Origin: a virus
Direction: 5' to 3' (one strand)
DNA: 49,222 nucleotides
Virus record (IMG/VR): IMGVR_UViG_3300044822_000012
Coordinates: 1 to 49,222 of that record
The position numbers and the translations under genes are program-made. Below are positions 13,535-21,230 of this stretch, one piece after another. The stretch's first letter is position 1. Each line of letters begins with the position of its first letter. The notes under the pieces were generated by a model. It was not told where the DNA came from and did no database searches. It worked only from the letters and a program-made list of their open reading frames with translations.

Positions 13535-13768
13535 ATGATCATCTTGTGGCTCGCAGTGTGGGCCCTTATCGCGTATATCGCGCTGCTGATAGTCGGCATC
13601 CTGTGGTCGTGCTTCGTCGTCGCGTGGGTATACGTCGGCGCCGGGATCTGGTTCATATCCCGCGCCCTGCGATCTCTAGCGCTTTTTGTATGGTCGCGTC
13701 TGGTACGTGCAGCAACGGCTTGGTACTCGCGTCGGTCGCCTTCTTCGCGGACTTCCAGCGCCCCATGA
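13535..13768 (+). CDS. small membrane protein on the opposite strand (77 aa)
   Basis: This is the only plus-strand frame in the 34-kb virion block for which I see its own promoter. The first 117 bases lie in a region with no minus-strand gene. The protein has two hydrophobic segments (MIILWLAVWALIAYIALLIV, and about residues 24-42) and a basic Arg/Ser tail. Its last 116 bases are antisense to the 3' end of the 586-aa gene. It could be a holin-like or regulatory membrane protein; both the gene and the role are tentative. Confidence 0.4.
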   Translation: MIILWLAVWALIAYIALLIVGILWSCFVVAWVYVGAGIWFISRALRSLALFVWSRLVRAATAWYSRRSPSSRTSSAP

Positions 13769-15413
13769 GGCGCGACACCAGCGGTTCAATATCGTCGACC
13801 TTGCCGCCTGCCGCGCGTTGAATCGCATCGGCGGGTAGCGTACCGAAATCCGGCGCGGGCTGATCTACGTCTCGCTCCTTGGACTCGCCCGCGCCATACC
13901 CGAGTGCGGGGGCGACGGTCTGCACGGCAGGCGATACGGTCCTCACGCCAGGGAGCCCCTTGGCGAGCATATTACCTACGGGACCTTGATTGCGCATCGC
14001 GCGGCCCGCGACAGCACCGGAATAGAAGGCGGCGCCGGCTTTCAGCGCAGCCTTGAAGGGTTCACCTGATTGCGCGATCTCCAAGGCGGTGAGCGTTGGG
14101 ATCGAGCGCTCCGCTGTGCCGCTGTTGGCGAGGTTTTCCGGAATAATTTGCCGCGCGGCCTTCGCCAGCCCCATTAGGCTCTGGTCGCCCCGTCCGTAGA
14201 TCGCCTGATTTCGATTCGACTTGTTCATGAGGGATCGCATGAGCGGCAGCACGCCGATATTCCCATTGGAGTCGATAGCCGGCTCGATCTGCATCAGCTT
14301 CCTGTATTGCTGGCGTGCGCCCGTAAGCGCGGCTGCATCTTCTGGATTTGAACGTTCGAGCGCATCATCAACCACGTCCTGCATGTCATGTGCGAACGGC
14401 GCATAGCGCGGATCTTTGGATAGAGTCCTTAACGACGTGCGCACCTTCTGATAAAAAACGCCGTCAAGTTGGCCGTCATTTTTAGCAGCGTTCGACAAAA
14501 TATCGCTGACGTGGGCCTTGATGGGGCCTAAATCTGTATCCGGCAATTGGCGTGTTGCATTGTACTCAGCATCTCCTAACCCATTCAGCATCTCGTCATC
14601 GACTTTCACGCCACGGCTACCGACGTCGTCCATCACTCCAGTAATCGCCTTCTCGGCCTTATCCATGACGTCGGGGTCTGCTTTGCTCGCGTCTGCGACG
14701 CCTATGCGGCGCAGAACGGCAGCATTGAACTTCGGCTGTTGCGCAGCCATGAAGTCTCTCTGATCGTCGCTGATCATGCTGCTCGCGCGCTCTGCGGTTT
14801 GCGCGCCCTTGGATGCCGTTTTCTGCGCAACAGAGGTAGGGATACCCTCTTTGTTCAAAAGATCCACGGACGCCTGCCGTTCCTCTGGCACACCGAAGCC
14901 GCCGAGCCACTTGAACACCTTGCCGACGGCCCCGCCGGCTGCACCGCCAGCCGCCCCGAGGCCCATGTTCTGCGCTCTCGATTCGCCCGTCGGCACTGGC
15001 TGCGCCGCTCCCATCGCTGCGCCCGCCGCAGCGCCGCCCATAATGCCCGTGCCGGGAACGAATGCCGCCGGAATCGCGGCCCCGATTATATCGCCGGCCT
15101 TTCCCCAGCCGGTATTCATCAATGCCTGGTCCCGTTCGTGAGCGGAGTCGACGTCCTGCTGGATCTCCTTCATCTTTTCGTCGGAGACCAAACCCGCCGC
15201 ATGGCCGAGGGACGCGCCCAACTGATATACACCGCGCCCCGTGTCGACCATGCCCTTGCCGACGCCAGCCGCCAGCCTATCGGACCACGACATGTCGTCG
15301 GTCGGGCTGTACATCTCACCCTGCTTCGGCACCGGCAGGTCGCTGATATCCGGCGTAGCGTTGTCCTTCGACGGATCGGGGAGATCGCTGATATCTGGAG
15401 GCGCGGCGCTCAC
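13653..15413 (-). CDS. probable internal virion/DNA-ejection protein (586 aa)
   Basis: The N-terminus has two repeats of PDISDLP. Residues about 105-165 form Gly/Ala zipper segments (IIGAAIPAAF, GGAAAGAAMGAA, GAAGGAAGGAVG) that could enter a membrane. Long helical regions with Gln/Lys/Asp follow. This composition, and its place next to a 1414-aa Gln-rich protein downstream of the tail hub, is typical of podoviral ejection proteins (P22 gp7/gp16/gp20-type role). The start is GTG 15413, overlapping the previous stop (GTGA). The assignment rests on composition and context, not on a family match. Confidence 0.55.
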   Translation of the reverse strand: MSAAPPDISDLPDPSKDNATPDISDLPVPKQGEMYSPTDDMSWSDRLAAGVGKGMVDTGRGVYQLGASLGHAAGLVSDEKMKEIQQDVDSAHERDQALMNTGWGKAGDIIGAAIPAAFVPGTGIMGGAAAGAAMGAAQPVPTGESRAQNMGLGAAGGAAGGAVGKVFKWLGGFGVPEERQASVDLLNKEGIPTSVAQKTASKGAQTAERASSMISDDQRDFMAAQQPKFNAAVLRRIGVADASKADPDVMDKAEKAITGVMDDVGSRGVKVDDEMLNGLGDAEYNATRQLPDTDLGPIKAHVSDILSNAAKNDGQLDGVFYQKVRTSLRTLSKDPRYAPFAHDMQDVVDDALERSNPEDAAALTGARQQYRKLMQIEPAIDSNGNIGVLPLMRSLMNKSNRNQAIYGRGDQSLMGLAKAARQIIPENLANSGTAERSIPTLTALEIAQSGEPFKAALKAGAAFYSGAVAGRAMRNQGPVGNMLAKGLPGVRTVSPAVQTVAPALGYGAGESKERDVDQPAPDFGTLPADAIQRAAGGKVDDIEPLVSRLMGRWKSAKKATDASTKPLLHVPDATIQKALEIAGRGI

Positions 15414-18400
15414 TGATATCCCTTCTTCTTCAGGTATTGCTGCGCCTTGTCGCGGTCGCCCTTAAAGTGCGCGTCGGCATATGCCTGCAGCTTCGGGCCA
15501 GCCGGCATCGGGTTATTGATGGTTGTGCCCGCAGGCGCCGCCGTGCTCAGGACACTGGACAAAGGAAACTTCCTTGAATAGTACCCGTCGAAGGCGCGGG
15601 CGTCTTTTCCTTGCGCCAAGTAATGAGGAATGGCGCTTTCCTTCGCGACATCGTACTGGCCCTGCTGAATCTGCCAGTTGAGCAACCCCTCGATCGCCGC
15701 CTTCGGCATCTCGGTCGACGCGGCTAGGCGATTGATGATCAAGTTGCTCTCTTGATTGCCGAGGCGGATTTGCGCGCCTCGATCTTTCAGGTCTTCAATC
15801 GCGGTCTCCAACGCGCCCGTTCCCAACGACTTCGCCAAGATGTCATGGGCGGCCGGGTTATTGCCGAGCCACGATACAAACTGCGACCCCGTCATATTGC
15901 CGAGAGCGGTCTGAATGGCCGACATGGTCGTCGTGCCGGGGCCAGTCTTTGCGTTCGGCAGGAGCTGCAGGGCTCTTTGCGCCTTGACGATCGCCTGCTG
16001 CGTGCCTTCGAGACGATTTGCTTCGTCGTATAGGCTCTGTTCTGCGGTCGCGTACTTCTCGGCGACTCTATCCATGTTTACAGTGGGGACTCTGTGCGGA
16101 TTGTCCAGCCATGCTGGCTTAGGCGCCGCATCGCTGAAATCCAGCGATGAACCCTTCGCGGGCGAGCCTGGCGCTCCTGGTGCTTCGGTCGTCGGCGTCG
16201 TCGACCGCTGCGTAGCACCGCCGCCTGGACGCTGAGCACCCGCTGCACTCGCACCCGCATTCGGCACCCACCCACCCTGCGGCTGCCAATTGGTCGGGAT
16301 ATTGCCGCCACCATTCTGCTTGACCCAATTGATGAACGCTTCGCGCGCTGGTGCTCCGGTCTCAGTGGAAGCGTACGTATCCTTAAACTGCTGCCACTGC
16401 TGCTCTGGCGTGAGCGCCTGTGCCGCAGGGCCGATCGTCGGGCGTCCGGTGCGCGAGTTGATCTCCCTGCCAGCGTTGTCCTCGTATTTATCCCCGGTCC
16501 ACGGATGTGTCGCCGTGACCGTGTTCATCGCGTACTCTTTGGCTGCCGCATCCGCATCCGGGGGCGCGTTGCCAGACGTGGGATCAAAGTTCATCTGTTT
16601 CGCGATAGCAGTGGCTGCGGTAGGATCGGTGGTCCTTAAGGCCGCGAAATTGCCGCTAGGCGCGATGGCGACCTCATAGGCCGCATCATGTTTGTTCTGC
16701 ATGTCCAATTGATTCTGCGCGTGTGCTGTATTGATGCGCTGCTGAATCCTCGTGTCTATTTGTGCTGCGAGACCAGGATTCCTTACGGCACCGCCCGCGA
16801 CTTGCAATCCGGCCTTCGCTTGCGCCTCTTCGGGTGTCATCGGCGGCACATAGTTCTTTTTATTGTAATACTGCGTCAGCATCGCCGCACCAGCCGCGCC
16901 CCGCTCAGTCGGGGGTGATCCCATGTCGGACGCGCCAGCCGATGGATTCATGTTATTCATGGAGCCGAGCGACTTGCGCGTGACGTCGAGGCCGAGCCCC
17001 GTCAGTTGGTTCTGTAGATTCCGTGCCTGCACGTCCTGCGCCGCTTGCTGCGTCGGGAAGTACGACTGCGCCCCCGCACCGAGCCCCGCCGCGAGCGCGA
17101 CGCCCAAGTGCTTCGTGGGGTACATGCCCATCGCTGCGAGACCTTGGATGGCAGGGATCGCATCTGTCTTGTTGCGCTCCCACCAGTCGTGGATGCTGCC
17201 CAGCACGCCCTTTTTCTGATCGGGCTGCGGTTCCTCGGGCACTTTCTGATCTGCCGTCGGATCGACGCCAACGGGCGAGAGATCGGCGGCGGCGACGCCC
17301 GAGGGCGCTGCCGCTGGCGCCGGTGCCGGACTCGCCGCCGGAGCCGGAGCCGCATCGACAGGCGCGGACGCAGCGACGCCACTCCGCACGCGCGGCGCAG
17401 ACTTGGGCGCCGGAGCGACGGGCGGGGAATTCGACAAATCAATCGTATTCGGAGCGCCCATGTTGTTGCGCAGAGGACTGCCAGACCACACCACATCTTG
17501 CGGATTGACATCGGGATCGGGACTCATGCCCAGGCCGCCGCCATCATCCTTATGAATGCGCCCCCCGCGCCGATGATTATTCGTCTGGCTCGCACCGTAC
17601 GCATCGTAGAGCTGGCCTGCAGCGCCTGCGTAATCGCCGAAATACGCTTCGCCCGCAGCGAGCGCGAGGTGCTTGACCGAGTCGAGCGAGGTGTTCGGTG
17701 CGGCCTGCGCGAGCGGCGGTGCGGCGGTCTGCAGTGAGGTGTCGGGTTCATCGCCCGACACCGTTGAGTTTCGATCGGCTGAGTTGGAGGTGACGGCATC
17801 GCCGCCCGTGTCCCGACGAATGCGCCCACCACGCTTCTCTGCGCCAGCCAGGGCGCTTGACGCCACGCCCGAGAAGTCATCGCCGCTATCAGCCGCCGCA
17901 CCACCTGCGCCGCCTGCGCCGCTGCTAAACATGCTGCTGATATTGCCGCCCATGCTGCCCATACCGCCCGCGCCAGACATCAACTGCTGAAATCCCGTCG
18001 GCGCCTGCTTCGGTAGGTCGGGCGCTTTGATCATCTGGTTGTGCGAGTTCTCGTCAGGGATCGCGAGTTCCGAGTAATCGTTTACCCACGAATAGGGCGA
18101 GCCACCGGAGGCAAACTCCGAGCGCCCACTTGCCGTGGGGATACCCAGTTCGGTCGAGCCCGCACCCACCACGTTACTGTACGGAATGCCGCCCGAGGCG
18201 AGGCCCACGACACCGCCCCGGCGATTGCTCTGGGTCTGCGGAGGGCTATAGTCATCGTTCGCCGCGACGCCCGTCGGAGATGGAGCGCTATAGAAGCTCG
18301 GGTCCATTGCGGGGACCGATGACACCACGCCCGATGACGGAGCCGCAGTTTGCGTGGGCTGGTTCTTATGCGCGTTCTTTTCGTAGTTGTCGTATCCGGC

Positions 18401-19654
18401 CTGAATCTTCGAGCCCGTGTCGATGAGCTGATTGATGTTCTGCATCCCAGTCGGCTGCGATCGGACTGACCCCTGTGCCGTAATGAGCTGCGGCGAGCCA
18501 CCCGTGGGCGCGGGCACGCGGCTCGAGCCGCCTCGCGGCACCGATCCGGCCGCCAAGCCGAAGGCACCAGGGCCGCCCCCGGTTATGGGCGCGTACATGG
18601 CCTGCTGTGCGGCAAGGATTTCGGCAAGATCGAAGGAAGGGCCGCCGCCCGTCGCGAAGTGCCCGCGATCCGCCGCCTTCTCCGTCGCCTTACCGTAGTC
18701 AACCGTCTTGAACCCCGAGGCGAGGCCCACCGCCTCTGGCTTCTTTTTCTCGACTTCTTGCGCGATCAGACCGACATGCGTGCGCGGGTCGCCGTGCATC
18801 TTGTACGAGTAGATCGACTGCCCGTCATAGGTCTTGCCGATCTTTTTGATGTCGTGCTTCAAGCGCACGTCGGAGAAGAAGCCGCCTGGCTGTGACGTGG
18901 TCGTGGTCGAACCAGACAGCGCACCCGTGCCCTCTGCGATATTCGCGAGGAATTGGTCGACCTGGAACGGATAGCTCTGCTTTTGCAGGAACTGGTTGTA
19001 GAGCGCGGTGTCCTTCGCCTGTTGCGTCTGTTGCTCAAGCGTGCCCGCGCCGATCTCGGCTTGCGCGGTCTGTTGGCCTTGGGCGAACTGCTGCTGCCCG
19101 ATTTGCGCCTCTTGCGCACCCGCCTGCAGGCCAATCTGTTGCTGGCCCTGCGCCGTGCCGAGCGCCGACTGGTAGCCTTGGTTTGCGATGCCGGAGTAGA
19201 TCTGCGAATTCGCGAGATCCTGCTGCTGCTCAAGATTCGCCGCGGCAATGCCCGTGCGGTCGCCGCCGAAGGCACCCTGATTGATCGCGTTGCCGAGCTG
19301 CCCGGCTTGCTGCTGCTGGTTGTTCTGGTTGAGTACGTTCGCGGTGCTGCCGAGTACCGTGTTCAAATAGGGTGAGAGGTACTGATCTATCTGGCTGCCC
19401 GTGAGCGGAGCGCCACTCGCTTGAGTCGTCCCGAGAGCGGTCTTGTCCGTCGCGTTGGCCGTATTCAGCAGCCCCGGCAGTTGGTTGATGCCCTGGGTCT
19501 GCTCCTGGTTGATCGGCGCCACGAATTGGCCGTTGTAGCTCTGGAATGGCGTCTGTGCCGTCTGGTTCGCCCGCGCGTTGACCGCCGAATACTGCGCTAG
19601 GACCTGCGGCGGTATCGAGACTTGCTGTGTACTGGTTGAACTTTTGCCGCCCAC
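15410..19654 (-). CDS. giant virion protein with internal S74 chaperone domain (1414 aa)
   Basis: Residues 1-240 are Gln/Ala/Asn-rich and helical (for example QNNQQQQAGQLGNAINQG). At 261-325 comes a peptidase-S74-type intramolecular chaperone (FFSDVRLKHDIKKIG, then THVGLIAQEVE) with the Ser261/Lys266 pair expected for self-cleavage. The remaining 1090 residues are G/P/A-rich with repeated FASGG/RRGG(V/R) segments, a Pro/Ala linker (about 760-800) and a helical C-terminus. It probably belongs to the internal head or ejection apparatus. Most S74 domains are at C-termini, so its position here is unusual. The start is GTG 19654. Confidence 0.65.
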   Translation of the reverse strand: MGGKSSTSTQQVSIPPQVLAQYSAVNARANQTAQTPFQSYNGQFVAPINQEQTQGINQLPGLLNTANATDKTALGTTQASGAPLTGSQIDQYLSPYLNTVLGSTANVLNQNNQQQQAGQLGNAINQGAFGGDRTGIAAANLEQQQDLANSQIYSGIANQGYQSALGTAQGQQQIGLQAGAQEAQIGQQQFAQGQQTAQAEIGAGTLEQQTQQAKDTALYNQFLQKQSYPFQVDQFLANIAEGTGALSGSTTTTSQPGGFFSDVRLKHDIKKIGKTYDGQSIYSYKMHGDPRTHVGLIAQEVEKKKPEAVGLASGFKTVDYGKATEKAADRGHFATGGGPSFDLAEILAAQQAMYAPITGGGPGAFGLAAGSVPRGGSSRVPAPTGGSPQLITAQGSVRSQPTGMQNINQLIDTGSKIQAGYDNYEKNAHKNQPTQTAAPSSGVVSSVPAMDPSFYSAPSPTGVAANDDYSPPQTQSNRRGGVVGLASGGIPYSNVVGAGSTELGIPTASGRSEFASGGSPYSWVNDYSELAIPDENSHNQMIKAPDLPKQAPTGFQQLMSGAGGMGSMGGNISSMFSSGAGGAGGAAADSGDDFSGVASSALAGAEKRGGRIRRDTGGDAVTSNSADRNSTVSGDEPDTSLQTAAPPLAQAAPNTSLDSVKHLALAAGEAYFGDYAGAAGQLYDAYGASQTNNHRRGGRIHKDDGGGLGMSPDPDVNPQDVVWSGSPLRNNMGAPNTIDLSNSPPVAPAPKSAPRVRSGVAASAPVDAAPAPAASPAPAPAAAPSGVAAADLSPVGVDPTADQKVPEEPQPDQKKGVLGSIHDWWERNKTDAIPAIQGLAAMGMYPTKHLGVALAAGLGAGAQSYFPTQQAAQDVQARNLQNQLTGLGLDVTRKSLGSMNNMNPSAGASDMGSPPTERGAAGAAMLTQYYNKKNYVPPMTPEEAQAKAGLQVAGGAVRNPGLAAQIDTRIQQRINTAHAQNQLDMQNKHDAAYEVAIAPSGNFAALRTTDPTAATAIAKQMNFDPTSGNAPPDADAAAKEYAMNTVTATHPWTGDKYEDNAGREINSRTGRPTIGPAAQALTPEQQWQQFKDTYASTETGAPAREAFINWVKQNGGGNIPTNWQPQGGWVPNAGASAAGAQRPGGGATQRSTTPTTEAPGAPGSPAKGSSLDFSDAAPKPAWLDNPHRVPTVNMDRVAEKYATAEQSLYDEANRLEGTQQAIVKAQRALQLLPNAKTGPGTTTMSAIQTALGNMTGSQFVSWLGNNPAAHDILAKSLGTGALETAIEDLKDRGAQIRLGNQESNLIINRLAASTEMPKAAIEGLLNWQIQQGQYDVAKESAIPHYLAQGKDARAFDGYYSRKFPLSSVLSTAAPAGTTINNPMPAGPKLQAYADAHFKGDRDKAQQYLKKKGYQ

Positions 19655-20143
19655 TTATGTCACCGAATGCCCCGGCTCGGCGCGAGCGCCATAGAGCCAA
19701 AATGCACCCATTGGTTCACCAAAAAAGCGCGTATAAAGCGCGGTCTTGCCCTTCGTGCGTGTGCCCGAGAGCACGCCCATAATCAGCGGCATCCCGAGTT
19801 TGTCGGCGACGTGCTTGCTATATTCGACGAGCTTGCGTGCTCGGCCACCCTTCGCGGATCGGTATTGCGGATAGATAAAGACGGCTTTTTCCTCAAGAAT
19901 TGGCTGATTGCTATACCACATTTTGCCGCATCGCAGCAGAGCTAATCCCTGTATTTCGCCGCCAGGAGGCCCTATAACCGGGCAGAGCCCGTGGTCTAAT
20001 GCCAATGCGGGCCAAATCTCGCGGGCGAGCAATTCGGCCGACGCATTAAGGAAAGCGTTTTCTTGGCACGCTGAGATCGCGAGGCGCATGACTTCGTCCA
20101 TGTCCTCCGTCGTCGCGAGACGTATGACGAGATCCTCGCTCAC
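19655..20143 (-). CDS. GNAT-family N-acetyltransferase (162 aa)
   Basis: The order LVIRLATTEDMDEVMRLAIS, a central beta sheet (GLALLRCGKMWYSN, then EEKAVFIYPQYRS) and RSAKGGRARKLVEYSKHVAD matches a GNAT acyl-CoA-binding fold. The RSAKGGRAR stretch lies where the Q/RxxGxG/A pyrophosphate loop sits. GNATs embedded in phage structural operons recur, and the substrate is unknown (virion or host protein). GTG 20143 overlaps the upstream stop. Confidence 0.7.
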   Translation of the reverse strand: MSEDLVIRLATTEDMDEVMRLAISACQENAFLNASAELLAREIWPALALDHGLCPVIGPPGGEIQGLALLRCGKMWYSNQPILEEKAVFIYPQYRSAKGGRARKLVEYSKHVADKLGMPLIMGVLSGTRTKGKTALYTRFFGEPMGAFWLYGARAEPGHSVT

Positions 20144-20349
20144 GTAGCGATAACCGTGATCGGAATGGCGAGGATGGTGCCAATATCTTCGGCACTACCG
20201 GCGACCTGAAAGACTTGCGCCTGATTCGAGAGTGAGCGGAACAGCACGCCCTCGGTCAACTGCGAGGCGGTGGCCGCGACCCACTGTTTGGTCGTGGGGT
20301 TAAAGATCTCAAGTCGAGCGGTGGGCGGTGGAGTGAGAGTTGAACTCAT
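20140..20349 (-). CDS. small structural-type protein (69 aa)
   Basis: A short beta-rich protein (ARLEIFNPTTKQWVAATASQ, then VFQVAGSAEDIGTILAIPIT) coupled to the GNAT gene by GTGA. It sits among minor tail genes. No family is recognised, although the pattern is like small phage capping or stabilising proteins. Confidence 0.5.
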   Translation of the reverse strand: MSSTLTPPPTARLEIFNPTTKQWVAATASQLTEGVLFRSLSNQAQVFQVAGSAEDIGTILAIPITVIAT

Positions 20350-20352
20350 TTG

Positions 20353-20859
20353 TCAATCCCTTTTTGGTGGCGGTAGTTTCTTCAACGTCTTCACAAGTTC
20401 TTTGCGCATGCGCAGCACGAACTCGTCTAATACTTTGTGGCCGCGGTCCAAGTCCCCGCCGCCCACTTCGCGCACTTGATCGGGATGCACCACGTACTCG
20501 CCACCCGCTGCGACGATGGGAACGCCTTCGGTCGCGCCGCCTTTCGCCATCCCGTAAGGGCCGCCCTCGTGGTTGTAAGGCTGCGCGCCACCCCCGTACG
20601 GGGTGCCGCCGAATACGCGCCGCGCGTGCTTGAAGCCGGCGATGGTATTGCCCTCACCCGCACCGCTGATAATGTCGGCGGGGATCACGTAGCTGCCGCT
20701 CGGGACGTGCATCGGCAGATGGTCGGTGCGGCCCGCGACGGAGCTGTGGATCGGCCCCGTGTGCTGCATCTCTTTGGTATGCCGGAAAGCGTGCGGCGGC
20801 TTCAGCTTCTGCTTTGGGCGCAGGTGCGGGATCTTGAGATTGTTGAGACCTTCGGTCAT
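20353..20859 (-). CDS. conserved podophage-type protein, HVPSGSYVIPADI motif (168 aa)
   Basis: ATG 20859 overlaps the previous stop as ATGA; an earlier in-frame start would lie inside that gene. The central stretch DHLPMHVPSGSYVIPADIIS, GEGNTIAGFKHARRVFGGTP and PYGGG is a motif I associate with virion genes near the ejection proteins of podoviruses. The C-terminus is a basic helix (VLRMRKELVKTLKKLPPPKRD in outline). The exact role is unknown; a portal/ejection-linked structural protein is likely. Confidence 0.6.
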   Translation of the reverse strand: MTEGLNNLKIPHLRPKQKLKPPHAFRHTKEMQHTGPIHSSVAGRTDHLPMHVPSGSYVIPADIISGAGEGNTIAGFKHARRVFGGTPYGGGAQPYNHEGGPYGMAKGGATEGVPIVAAGGEYVVHPDQVREVGGGDLDRGHKVLDEFVLRMRKELVKTLKKLPPPKRD

Positions 20860-21230
20860 GAGTAACTCACTGTCACGCTCTGCCCCGCGCCCGGCACCAC
20901 GTTGATGCCCGTCGAAGTCGGCATGTTCACAATGTAGGGCTCGTCGCCCACGGTGGTGGGGATCTCCCAAATGACATTGGTCGTCGAGGCCACCGTATTG
21001 CCGTCATAGATGTAACCCGCCGCCGTGCCCGCGCCGACTACAACAACCTGGCACACGCGCCCGGCGGTGGTCTTCAGTACGGTCGGCACCGTGATATTGC
21101 AGCGACTCGATTGGCCCTGCACGTTGAGATAGTCCGTCGCGACAGTATTGAGCGCCGTGACGAGATTTTTGATCGCCGTGAGAATGTCTGAAAGCGATGC
21201 GCCCGAGGGTTGCTGCTGAGCGATGTTCAT
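20856..21230 (-). CDS. minor structural protein (124 aa)
   Basis: A helical start (LSDILTAIKNLVTALNTVAT) is followed by a beta domain (TTAGRVCQVVVVGAGTAAGY, then IWEIPTTVG and IVNMPTSTGINVVPGAGQSV). This helix-plus-beta form recurs in phage decoration and minor tail proteins. ATGA overlaps link it on both sides. Function beyond virion structure is not assignable. Confidence 0.6.
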   Translation of the reverse strand: MNIAQQQPSGASLSDILTAIKNLVTALNTVATDYLNVQGQSSRCNITVPTVLKTTAGRVCQVVVVGAGTAAGYIYDGNTVASTTNVIWEIPTTVGDEPYIVNMPTSTGINVVPGAGQSVTVSYS

